Positions 1 through 5,741 of a stretch of DNA of 8,803 bases are shown here, one piece after another. The DNA is taken from NCBI GenBank assembly GCA_014360395.1, contig JACIXM010000292.1:1-8803 (forward strand), read 5' to 3'. Each line of letters begins with the position of its first letter. Position 1 is the first letter of the stretch. Source of the DNA: Actinotalea sp. Lineage in GTDB: Bacteria; Actinomycetota; Actinomycetes; Actinomycetales; Cellulomonadaceae. A model generated the notes under the pieces. The model was not told the origin of the DNA, made no database searches, and saw only the letters and a list, made by a program, of their open reading frames with translations. The translations under genes were made by a program, and so were the position numbers.

Positions 1-70
1 CAGCGCGCCCCACCCGTCCCCGGGAACCGGCTCCGGACCGACCGATCTTGACGTGAGCACGTAGAGTGCC
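1..70. other. Region upstream of topA, possible 3' end of an upstream gene
   Basis: All three forward frames reach a stop here: TGA at 49-51, TGA at 54-56 and TAG at 62-64. The frame ending at 62-64 reads as a Pro/Ser/Gly-rich tail, a common C-terminus in GC-rich actinobacteria, but the piece is too short to choose a frame or name a product. The 12-bp imperfect palindrome at 51-62 (arms ACGTG/CACGT, 2-nt centre) overlaps these stops. I see no other gene signal. Confidence 0.3.
62..67 (+). promoter_or_regulatory. Candidate -10 element for topA
   Basis: TAGAGT fits the actinobacterial -10 pattern TANNNT. No TA dinucleotide exists between 68 and the topA ATG at 177, so this is the nearest possible hexamer of that type. 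TTGACG at 48-53 looks like a -35 but lies only 8 nt upstream, too close to pair with it, and nothing convincing sits 17-18 nt upstream. If used, the transcript would begin near 74 and carry the 71-95 hairpin at its 5' end. Weak call. Confidence 0.25.
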
Positions 71-95
71 CGGCGACGGGTCCGTCCCGTCGCCG
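71..95 (+). terminator. Perfect 10-bp hairpin upstream of topA
   Basis: CGGCGACGGG (71-80) and CCCGTCGCCG (86-95) are exact reverse complements around a 5-nt loop TCCGT. This is the longest perfect stem I found in the window. There is no T tract after it, which is usual for actinobacterial terminators. Sitting 7-22 nt after the candidate upstream stops, it most simply terminates an upstream forward gene. If the topA promoter is at 62-67 it would instead be a structure at the 5' end of the topA mRNA. Confidence 0.5.
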
Positions 96-160
96 CCGGC
101 GGCACCGTCGGCGCCCCGCCGCACCGGCTCCTGGACCCCGAGCCGGGCGGGCCGCACCGC

Positions 161-170
161 AGGAAGCAGG
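161..170 (+). promoter_or_regulatory. topA ribosome binding site
   Basis: AGGAAG at 161-166 and AGG at 168-170 lie 6-10 nt before the ATG at 177. This supports ATG 177 over the in-frame GTG at 66, whose 37 extra codons encode Pro/Ser/Arg-rich sequence unlike any TopA N-terminus. Confidence 0.55.
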
Positions 171-176
171 TCGTCC

Positions 177-2936
177 ATGCCCACAGGTCGCAAGCTGGTG
201 ATCGTCGAGTCGCCCGCCAAGGCGCGCACGATCGCGGGCTACCTCGGTGACGCCTACACCGTCGAGGCGTCCGTCGGCCACATCCGCGACCTGCCGCAGC
301 CCTCCGAGCTCCCGGCGGAGATGAAGAAGGGTCCGTTCGGCAAGTTCGCCGTCGACGTGGAGAACGGGTTCGAGCCGTACTACGTCGTCGACCCGGACAA
401 GAAGAAGAAGGTCGCCGAGCTCAAGCGCGCGCTCAAGGAGTCCGACGAGCTCTACCTCGCCACCGACGAGGACCGCGAGGGCGAGGCCATCGCGTGGCAC
501 CTGCTGCAGGAGCTCAAGCCCAAGGTGCCGGTCAAGCGGATGGTCTTCCACGAGATCACCCGCGAGGCGATCGCCCGGGCGCTGGAGAACACCCGGGAGC
601 TCGACGAGCGCCTCGTCGACGCGCAGGAGACCCGCCGCATCCTGGACCGGCTCTACGGCTACGAGGTCTCGCCCGTGCTGTGGCGCAAGGTGCGGCAGGG
701 CCTGTCCGCCGGACGGGTGCAGTCCGTCGCGACCCGCATGGTCGTCGAGCGCGAGCGGGAGCGCATGGCCTTCCGGGCCGCCGACTACTGGGACGTCCGC
801 GGCGAGTTCCGTGTCCAGGACCCGGCCGACGACGCCGCCCAGGGCAGCTTCGCCGCCCGGCTCGTCGCCGTCGACGGCTCCCGGGTCGCCGCCGGCCGGG
901 ACTTCGACGACCGCGGCACGCTGACCACGAAGGACGCCGTCCACCTCGACGAGGAGGCTGCTCACGCCCTCGTCCGCGGGCTCGCCGAGGCGGCGTTCGC
1001 CGTGCGCTCGGTCGAGACCAAGCCGTACTCCCGCAAGCCGGCGATGCCGTTCACCACCTCGACGCTGCAGCAGGAGGCGTCGCGCAAGCTGCGGATGAGC
1101 TCGCGGCAGACGATGCGCACCGCGCAGTCGCTGTACGAGAACGGCTACATCACCTACATGCGGACCGACTCGCCGTCGCTGAGCGCCCAGGCCACCGAGG
1201 CCGCGCGGCGCCAGGCGGCCGAGCTGTACGGCCCGGAGTACGTGCCCGCGTCCCCGCGGCTGTACGCGACGAAGAACAAGGGCGCGCAGGAGGCCCACGA
1301 GGCGATCCGCCCCGCCGGTGACTCCTTCCGGACGCCGGCCCAGGTCGCGCGCGAGCTGTCCGGCGACCAGTTCAAGCTGTACGAGCTCATCTGGAAGCGC
1401 ACGGTCGCCTCGCAGATGGCCGACGCCAAGGGCTCGACGGCGTCGGTCCGGCTCGGCGCCGTCGCCACCGACGGGCAGGACGCGGAGTTCGCGGCGTCCG
1501 GGACCGTCATCACCTTCCGGGGCTTCCTCGCCGCGTACGAGGAGGGCCGGGACTCCGACCGCTACGCCGACGGCCAGGACGCCGACAGCGGCGCGGAGGG
1601 CAAGGGAGGCCGCAAGGCCGAGTCCCGCCTGCCGCGCATGGAGACCGGCGACGCGCTCGCGTCCGAGCAGCTCGAGGCCGAGGGGCACCGGACGAGCCCG
1701 CCGCCGCGCTACACCGAGGCCAGCCTCATCCGGGCGCTGGAGGAGCGCGGCATCGGCCGTCCGTCGACCTACGCCGCCACCATCTCGGTGATCATGGATC
1801 GTGGGTACGTCCTCGGTCGGGGACAGGCGCTCGTGCCCAGCTGGCTCGCCTTCGCGGTCGTGCGCCTGCTCGAGGAGCACTTCGACCGCCTCGTCGACTA
1901 CGACTTCACCGCCGCCATGGAGAGCGACCTCGACCAGATCGCCGCCGGCCGCAAGGACCGGGTGGCGTGGCTCACGGAGTTCTACTTCGGCGACGCCGCC
2001 CGGGGCGAGGAGGGCGAGGGCCTGCGCCGCCTGGTGGAGGACCTCGGCGACATCGACGCCCGCGACATCAACTCCGTCCCGATCGGCGAGGGCATCACCC
2101 TGCGCGTGGGCCGGTACGGGCCGTACCTCGAGGGCCCGCCCGGCCAGGGCGAGACCGAGGGGCGCCGCGCGTCCGTGCCGGACGACCTCGCGCCGGACGA
2201 GCTGACGGTCGAGAAGGCCAAGGACCTCCTGGAGAACCAGGCCGACGGGGACCTCGTGCTCGGCGAGGACCCGACGACGGGCACGACGATCGTCGCGCGC
2301 AACGGCCGGTACGGGCCCTACGTCACCGAGCTGCTCCCGGAGCCGGAGCTCGACCCGGGGCTCTCCGCGGCCGCCCGCAAGAAGGCCCTGGCCGCGGCAC
2401 CCAAGCCGCGCACGGCGTCGCTGTTCAAGTCGATGCAGCTGCAGACCATCACCCTGGACGACGCGCTGAAGCTCCTGTCCCTGCCCCGCGTGGTGGGCAC
2501 GGACCCCGAGAGCGGGGACCCGATCACGGCGCAGAACGGCCGGTACGGGCCCTACCTGAAGAAGGGCACGGACTCCCGGACGCTCCCGAGCGAGGAGGCG
2601 CTCTTCGAGATCACGCTCGAGGAGGCGTTGGCGATCTACGCCCAGCCCAAGCGCGGCCGCGGCGCGACCGCCGCCGCGCCGCTGCGCGAGCTCGGGGCGG
2701 ACCCGGTCTCGGGCAAGCCGGTCGTGGTCAAGGACGGCCGGTTCGGCCCCTATGTCACCGACGGCGAGACGAATGCGACCCTCCGCAAGGAGGACGCGGT
2801 CGAGTCCGTCACCCTCGAGCGGGCGGCCGAGCTGCTCGCGGAGAAGCGCGCCCGCGGCCCGGTCAAGCGCGGTCGGACGGCGAAGCGCACCACGACGAAG
2901 AAGGCCTCCACCTCGCGCACCTCGAGCAAGAAGTAG
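177..2936 (+). CDS. topA: DNA topoisomerase I (type IA)
   Basis: Relaxes negative supercoils by cutting one DNA strand through a 5'-phosphotyrosine link. The 919-residue product is of the usual actinobacterial length. The N-terminus is a Toprim domain (about 5-120) with the VESPAK motif (Glu11) and the acidic triad D97-E-D99-R-E101. The central gate holds the active-site motif YITYMRTDS, in which Tyr327 is the nucleophile by homology. A hydrophilic, low-complexity loop spans about 457-490. The C-terminus has four repeats centred on G-R-[YF]-G-P-Y at about 645, 710, 788 and 854, followed by a Lys/Arg/Ser/Thr-rich tail (about 888-919). No Cys4 zinc fingers are present, unlike E. coli TopA, as is usual for actinobacterial enzymes, where repeats and basic tail bind DNA. 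ATG 177 is chosen because homologues start a few residues before LVIVESPAKA and a ribosome binding site precedes it. It converges on the CDGSH gene across a 42-nt gap. Confidence 0.97.
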   Translation: MPTGRKLVIVESPAKARTIAGYLGDAYTVEASVGHIRDLPQPSELPAEMKKGPFGKFAVDVENGFEPYYVVDPDKKKKVAELKRALKESDELYLATDEDREGEAIAWHLLQELKPKVPVKRMVFHEITREAIARALENTRELDERLVDAQETRRILDRLYGYEVSPVLWRKVRQGLSAGRVQSVATRMVVERERERMAFRAADYWDVRGEFRVQDPADDAAQGSFAARLVAVDGSRVAAGRDFDDRGTLTTKDAVHLDEEAAHALVRGLAEAAFAVRSVETKPYSRKPAMPFTTSTLQQEASRKLRMSSRQTMRTAQSLYENGYITYMRTDSPSLSAQATEAARRQAAELYGPEYVPASPRLYATKNKGAQEAHEAIRPAGDSFRTPAQVARELSGDQFKLYELIWKRTVASQMADAKGSTASVRLGAVATDGQDAEFAASGTVITFRGFLAAYEEGRDSDRYADGQDADSGAEGKGGRKAESRLPRMETGDALASEQLEAEGHRTSPPPRYTEASLIRALEERGIGRPSTYAATISVIMDRGYVLGRGQALVPSWLAFAVVRLLEEHFDRLVDYDFTAAMESDLDQIAAGRKDRVAWLTEFYFGDAARGEEGEGLRRLVEDLGDIDARDINSVPIGEGITLRVGRYGPYLEGPPGQGETEGRRASVPDDLAPDELTVEKAKDLLENQADGDLVLGEDPTTGTTIVARNGRYGPYVTELLPEPELDPGLSAAARKKALAAAPKPRTASLFKSMQLQTITLDDALKLLSLPRVVGTDPESGDPITAQNGRYGPYLKKGTDSRTLPSEEALFEITLEEALAIYAQPKRGRGATAAAPLRELGADPVSGKPVVVKDGRFGPYVTDGETNATLRKEDAVESVTLERAAELLAEKRARGPVKRGRTAKRTTTKKASTSRTSSKK
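2301..2555 (+). repeat. Exact 21-bp direct repeat inside topA (2301-2321 and 2535-2555)
   Basis: The copies at 2301-2321 and 2535-2555 are identical over 21 nt and lie 234 bp apart, a multiple of three. Both encode the N-G-R-Y-G-P-Y core of neighbouring C-terminal TopA repeats. A related, diverged copy lies near 2107-2127. Recombination between the two would delete exactly 78 codons in frame, one repeat unit. Confidence 0.85.
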
Positions 2937-2945
2937 GACCTCGGG

Positions 2946-2971
2946 CGGGACCCGGCGAGGCGCCGGACCCG
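2946..2971. terminator. Hairpin between convergent topA and CDGSH genes
   Basis: CCGGCG (2952-2957) pairs with CGCCGG (2961-2966) around loop AGG, and an outer CGGG/CCCG (2946-2949 with 2968-2971) extends it past a small internal bulge. It occupies most of the 42-nt gap between two facing stop codons, so it could terminate both transcripts. There is no T tract on either side. Confidence 0.6.
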
Positions 2972-2978
2972 GGCACGG

Positions 2979-3338
2979 TCAGGCGGAGCGGAGTCCCCGC
3001 CCGTCGGGTTCCTGCCCTGGGGCGGGCGACGGCGAGTCCGGGGCGGCGTCGTCGGCGGTCCTCGGCTCGTCGTCGGTCCGGAAGCCCACCACCTTGTGGC
3101 TGCCGTCGCAGTACGGCTTGATCGCCGACGCGCCGCAGCGGCACAGCGCGACCGTCCGCCGGCGGCGTGGCGCGGGCCGACCGTCGGCGAGCAGGATCTC
3201 GACGTCGCCGCGCACCAGCAGCGGGCCGTTCGGGCAGGCCGTCACGCTGGCCCACGGCGCGTCGCCGCGGGGCGGGCGGGTGTCGCGACCCTCGTCGTCG
3301 GCGCGCGGGCGCAGGGTCGGGACGTCGTCGGTGCTCAC
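2979..3338 (-). CDS. CDGSH iron-sulfur domain protein
   Basis: A 119-residue soluble protein with one CDGSH-type [2Fe-2S] motif. C66-R-C68-G-A-S71, then P75-Y-C77-D78-G-S-H81, matches C-x-C-x2-[ST]-x3-P-x-C-D-G-[SAT]-H, so C66, C68, C77 and H81 should hold the cluster. Before it is a conserved CPNGPLLVRGDVEI stretch (35-48), after it K82-V-V-G-F and an acidic, Pro-rich tail. Such clusters are redox-active and labile, and family members act in electron or cluster transfer; the partner here is not shown. The GTG at 3338 gives a 31-residue hydrophilic leader before the conserved part and has no clear Shine-Dalgarno; a GTG at codon 32 is an alternative. TTCACT ending 6 nt before the 3338 GTG resembles a weak leaderless -10. 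It is divergent from the haem-oxygenase-like gene, which suggests a functional link. No membrane anchor is visible, unlike eukaryotic mitoNEET. Confidence 0.88.
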   Translation of the reverse strand: MSTDDVPTLRPRADDEGRDTRPPRGDAPWASVTACPNGPLLVRGDVEILLADGRPAPRRRRTVALCRCGASAIKPYCDGSHKVVGFRTDDEPRTADDAAPDSPSPAPGQEPDGRGLRSA

Positions 3339-3492
3339 CGTGCCAGTGAACCCGCGGCGAGGCGGTCCCGCGCGGCGGGAGCGGCGGTGGTGGGAGCCGC
3401 GGGGTGCCTGGACGGGCGCGGCGGTGGTCGGCGGGGCGGGCCGCCTGGCAGCGCGCTGACCTGCGGGCAGGGGGCCGGCCCGTCCTCCGGAT

Positions 3493-3507
3493 GCGCCCGC
3501 CGGGCGC
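3493..3507. promoter_or_regulatory. Hairpin 1 in the divergent region
   Basis: GCGCCC (3493-3498) and GGGCGC (3502-3507) pair over a 3-nt loop. It shares sequence with hairpin 2 at 3525-3542. Such stems arise readily by chance in very GC-rich DNA, so a function is only suggested by the pairing of two similar elements. Confidence 0.35.
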
Positions 3508-3544
3508 CGGTGCGAGCCTGGCGACGCCCGGTCCGCCGGGCGCC
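3497..3544. repeat. 12-bp direct repeat CCGCCGGGCGCC, two copies
   Basis: Identical copies at 3497-3508 and 3533-3544, 36 bp start to start, in the divergent region. Each is built into one of the two hairpins. They could be paired operator sites or simply GC-rich coincidence. Confidence 0.5.
3525..3542. promoter_or_regulatory. Hairpin 2 in the divergent region
   Basis: CGCCCGG (3525-3531) and CCGGGCG (3536-3542) form a perfect 7-bp stem over a TCCG tetraloop, 49 nt before the ATG at 3592. It may be an operator or a leader structure of the haem-oxygenase-like gene. Confidence 0.4.
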
Positions 3545-3578
3545 CGCGGGACGCCCGTTGCCCGCCGCACGACCCGTC

Positions 3579-3586
3579 GAGGAGGA
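3579..3586 (+). promoter_or_regulatory. Strong ribosome binding site
   Basis: GAGGAGGA ends 5 nt before the ATG at 3592. It is the clearest Shine-Dalgarno in the window and fixes the start of the haem-oxygenase-like gene; its mRNA is therefore leadered, in contrast to several neighbours. Confidence 0.85.
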
Positions 3587-3591
3587 CCCGC

Positions 3592-4614
3592 ATGCGTCGC
3601 CCCAGCCCCCGTGGACCGCTGAGCACGGCGCTGCTCGAGGCCCTCGCCCGCGAGCCCGGCCCGGTCCCCGGGCTGCTCAAGGAGGCGGAGGGAGCGGTCG
3701 CCCGGGCCCGGGACGTCGTGGCCGACGACGACGTCCAGCTCGCCCTGCTGGTCCTGTACGAGCTGCACTACCGCGGGATCGAGGGCGTCGACGACGGCTG
3801 GGAGTGGCAGCCGGACCTGCTCGCCGCCCGCGGCGTCCTCGAGGCGGCGTTCGAGGCGGCGGTCCGCGAGCGCGTGCCGGTCGAGCCGACCACCGCGACG
3901 ACGGCGGCCGAGGTCGCCGAGGAGCTCTTCCGGATCACCGGGGCCGACGACGGCCCGAGCGTGTCCCGCTACCTGGCCCGCCGGGCCACCGACGAGCAGC
4001 TCCACGAGTTCCTCGTGCACCGGTCCGTCTACCACCTCAAGGAGGCCGACCCGCACAGCTGGGCGCTGCCGCGGCTGACCGGGCGGGCCAAGTCGGCGCT
4101 GGTGGAGATCCAGGCGGACGAGTACGGCGGCGGCCGGCCGGGCCACATCCACGCCGAGCTCTTCGCCGGGACCCTGCGCGCCGTGGGCCTGGACGACACC
4201 GACGGTGCCTACGTCGACCTCGTGCCCGGCGCGACCCTGGCCGGCACCAACCTCATGAGCCTGTTCGGCCTGCACCGCCGGCTGCGCGGGGCGATCGTCG
4301 GGCACCTCGCGGCGTTCGAGATGACCTCGTCCGTGCCGTGCGGGCAGTACGCCAAGGCCTTCCGCCGGCTGGGGTACGGCGACGACGCGGCCTTCTACTA
4401 CGACGAGCACGTCGAGGCCGACGCCGTGCACGAGCAGGTCGCCGGCCGGGACCTCGCCGGCGGCCTCGTGGAGGCGGAGCCGCACCTGCTGGGCGACGTG
4501 CTCTGGGGCGCGCGGGCGTACCTGGTCCTCGACGGGGCGGCGGGCGCGGCGATGCTCGCCGCCTGGGAGCGGGGCGAGTCCTCCCTGCGTCGCCGGACGG
4601 CGCTGGCGGCCTGA
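3592..4614 (+). CDS. Iron-containing redox enzyme, haem-oxygenase-like fold
   Basis: A 340-residue soluble protein of the Haem_oxygenas_2 / iron-containing redox enzyme type. The best evidence is the C-terminal half: H273-V-E-A-D277-A-V-H280 matches the H-x3-D-x2-H motif of haem-oxygenase-like diiron oxidases, and E243 lies 30 residues earlier, similar to the spacing recalled for the chlamydial protein CADD. Conserved stretches at 145-161 (SVYHLKEADPHSWALPR) and 171-190 (E172, E177, H185, H187) probably supply the remaining ligands; exact assignment is inference. YELHYRG (56-62) and a WEW (70-72) lie in the N-terminal part. No signal peptide or membrane segment is seen. It is divergent from the CDGSH gene, which could supply electrons. 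Relatives include decarboxylases, N-oxygenases and C-C cleaving enzymes, so the substrate cannot be named. True haem degradation is unlikely to be shown by this sequence. The start is fixed by a strong ribosome binding site. Confidence 0.82.
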   Translation: MRRPSPRGPLSTALLEALAREPGPVPGLLKEAEGAVARARDVVADDDVQLALLVLYELHYRGIEGVDDGWEWQPDLLAARGVLEAAFEAAVRERVPVEPTTATTAAEVAEELFRITGADDGPSVSRYLARRATDEQLHEFLVHRSVYHLKEADPHSWALPRLTGRAKSALVEIQADEYGGGRPGHIHAELFAGTLRAVGLDDTDGAYVDLVPGATLAGTNLMSLFGLHRRLRGAIVGHLAAFEMTSSVPCGQYAKAFRRLGYGDDAAFYYDEHVEADAVHEQVAGRDLAGGLVEAEPHLLGDVLWGARAYLVLDGAAGAAMLAAWERGESSLRRRTALAA

Positions 4615-4624
4615 CGCCCCCTGA

Positions 4625-4656
4625 AGCCCGGTCGCCACGTCCGGGGTGTGCGGGCT
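4625..4656. terminator. Long-loop inverted repeat after the redox enzyme gene
   Basis: AGCCCG (4625-4630) and CGGGCT (4651-4656) are exact reverse complements separated by 20 nt. It lies 10 nt beyond the stop of the forward gene, in the gap before the convergent kinase gene. The large loop makes it a weaker terminator candidate than the next hairpin. Confidence 0.35.
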
Positions 4657-4672
4657 ACTGCGGGGAAGGTCG

Positions 4673-4689
4673 GTGGCGGTCTGCGCCAC
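4673..4689. terminator. Hairpin between convergent redox enzyme and kinase genes
   Basis: GTGGCG (4673-4678) and CGCCAC (4684-4689) form a 6-bp stem over a 5-nt loop. It lies 15 nt past the stop of the minus-strand kinase gene and 58 nt past the forward gene, so it may terminate either transcript. No T tract. Confidence 0.5.
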
Positions 4690-4704
4690 GGACCGTCCCC
4701 GATG

Positions 4705-5673
4705 TCAGGCGCCGGTCCCGGGCAGCGCCGCGCGGAGGCGGGCCACCGTGTCCGCGTCCGTCGTCCAGCCGCGGGCGCCCGCGGCGGCGCACGATGCGGA
4801 CGCCACCTCGACGGCGAACCGGAGCGCGCCGACGGCGGCGCCGTCGTCGGTCGGGGCGGCGCAGGCGAGCCAGGCCGCCAGGGCGCCGTGCAGGACGTCC
4901 CCGGCGCCGAGGGTGTCGACGACGCGGACGGCCGGCACCGGCACCTCGACCCGACCGGCCGTGTCCCGCACCTCGACCGCGCCGCCTCCGTGCGACTGGG
5001 CCACGACCGGCGGCCCGAGGGCGTGGACCGCGTCCAGGAGGTCCGCGGCCGGCTGCGGCGCGGCCTCGTCGGGCAGGCGGAAGTCCGCGGACAGGACGGC
5101 GACGTCGACGTGCGCGAGCAGCCGCTCCAGCCCCGGCTTCCAGGACCCGCCGTCCAGCACGACGACGACGCCGCGTGCCCGGGCCGCCGCGGCCACCGGC
5201 ACCGCGAGGTCGAGGTGGTGCCCGTCGACGAGCACGGCCGTCGCCCCGGCGAGCGCGGCGTCGACGACGGACGCGGTCGCGCCGCCGGCGTCCGGCCCGA
5301 GCGGGCCGGTGCCCGACCCGCTCCGGGTCGCGTTGACGGAGGCGACGGCGCGCTGGCCCGTCCCGGCGGTGACGAGGACGGTGGAGACGGCCGGGGCGTC
5401 GTCGGGCCCGGCGAGGTCGACGACCTGGACCGCGTGGCGCTCGAGGTCCTCCTGCGCGATGCGGCCCACCGTCGCGCCGCCGACGCGCGTCACCAGGCGC
5501 GCCGGGACACCCAGGGCGGTGCACGTCGTCGCGGCGTTCGCGGCGGGGCCGCCGACCTCCACGGCGAGGTCGCGGGCGACGACCTTCTCGTCCGGCCCGG
5601 GGACGCGGTCGACGGTCTGCCGGACGTCCAGCGTCGTCAGGCCGCAGGCGAGCACGAGGGGCGCGGGAGACAC
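4705..5673 (-). CDS. PfkB-family carbohydrate kinase
   Basis: A 322-residue ribokinase-fold kinase that should phosphorylate a sugar or related alcohol with ATP in the cytoplasm. The N-terminal family signature is seen as V40-G-G-P-A-A-N46-A-A, with the substrate-side segment GLTTLD-x3-TVDRVP (11-25). The C-terminal signature D253-T-L-G-A-G-D259 forms the anion hole and carries the catalytic base, Asp259. Length is normal for the family. The sequence does not identify the substrate: ribose, fructose, KDG, adenosine and sulfosugar kinases share these motifs. It is divergent from the Gfo/Idh oxidoreductase with only 68 nt between starts, so a joint role in uptake and conversion of one sugar is plausible. 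The GTG at 5673 directly follows PfkB-like sequence with no extra leader and has a leaderless-type -10 six nt upstream. Confidence 0.93.
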   Translation of the reverse strand: MSPAPLVLACGLTTLDVRQTVDRVPGPDEKVVARDLAVEVGGPAANAATTCTALGVPARLVTRVGGATVGRIAQEDLERHAVQVVDLAGPDDAPAVSTVLVTAGTGQRAVASVNATRSGSGTGPLGPDAGGATASVVDAALAGATAVLVDGHHLDLAVPVAAAARARGVVVVLDGGSWKPGLERLLAHVDVAVLSADFRLPDEAAPQPAADLLDAVHALGPPVVAQSHGGGAVEVRDTAGRVEVPVPAVRVVDTLGAGDVLHGALAAWLACAAPTDDGAAVGALRFAVEVASASCAAAGARGWTTDADTVARLRAALPGTGA

Positions 5674-5691
5674 CCCGCCAGGGTAGGCGGG
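5674..5691 (-). promoter_or_regulatory. Leaderless -10 of the kinase gene inside an inverted repeat
   Basis: On the minus strand TACCCT (5685 to 5680) fits TANNNT and ends 6 nt before the GTG at 5673, so transcription should begin at or next to the start codon. The hexamer is exactly the centre of a perfect inverted repeat, CCCGCC (5674-5679) and GGCGGG (5686-5691), which could be an operator occluding the -10. An 8-bp palindrome, CGGATCCG, lies nearby at 5698-5705. No convincing -35 is seen. Confidence 0.6.
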
Positions 5692-5728
5692 CTCCCCCGG
5701 ATCCGTGCCGGCGGCGGTCCCGGACGAG

Positions 5729-5734
5729 TAGGTT
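5729..5734 (+). promoter_or_regulatory. Leaderless -10 of the Gfo/Idh gene
   Basis: TAGGTT fits TANNNT and ends 7 nt before the ATG at 5742. The GTAGG overlapping it could be read as a poor Shine-Dalgarno, but its spacing of 9 nt and short match make the -10 reading better. The divergent kinase -10 is 43 bp away, so the two polymerases would compete for the same short region. Confidence 0.6.
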
Positions 5735-5741
5735 CAGCGGC

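Larger units (their letters stand above)
3339..3591. other. Divergent intergenic region without any TA dinucleotide
   Basis: These 253 bp lie between the starts of the CDGSH gene and the haem-oxygenase-like gene. They contain no TA step, so a TANNNT -10 is impossible here on either strand. I found no gene-like reading frame with recognisable content. The half nearer the forward gene carries two hairpins and a 12-bp direct repeat, listed separately. Confidence 0.8.

Noticed and set aside
48..53. TTGACG as a -35 for topA
   Set aside because: The only TANNNT hexamer downstream starts 8 nt later, too close, and none lies 16-19 nt downstream.
66..176. N-terminal extension of TopA from the GTG at 66
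   Set aside because: The 37 residues are Pro/Ser/Arg-rich with no similarity to known TopA N-termini, the 10-bp hairpin lies within it, and a ribosome binding site precedes the ATG at 177.
3592..4614. Reading the forward gene as a true haem oxygenase
   Set aside because: The motif pattern (E243, H273-x3-D-x2-H280) is that of non-haem iron enzymes of the same fold, and no axial haem histidine context near the N-terminus is recognisable.
2863..4689. 608-codon open frame on the minus strand over the redox enzyme gene
   Set aside because: It is antisense to a recognisable protein with a strong ribosome binding site, is Arg/Pro/Gly-rich, and arises from the lack of stops in very GC-rich DNA. The same holds for the CDGSH frame upstream of the GTG at 3338.
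3096..5336. 746-codon forward open frame
   Set aside because: It crosses three real genes on both strands and has Arg/Ala/Gly/Pro-only composition, so it is a shadow.
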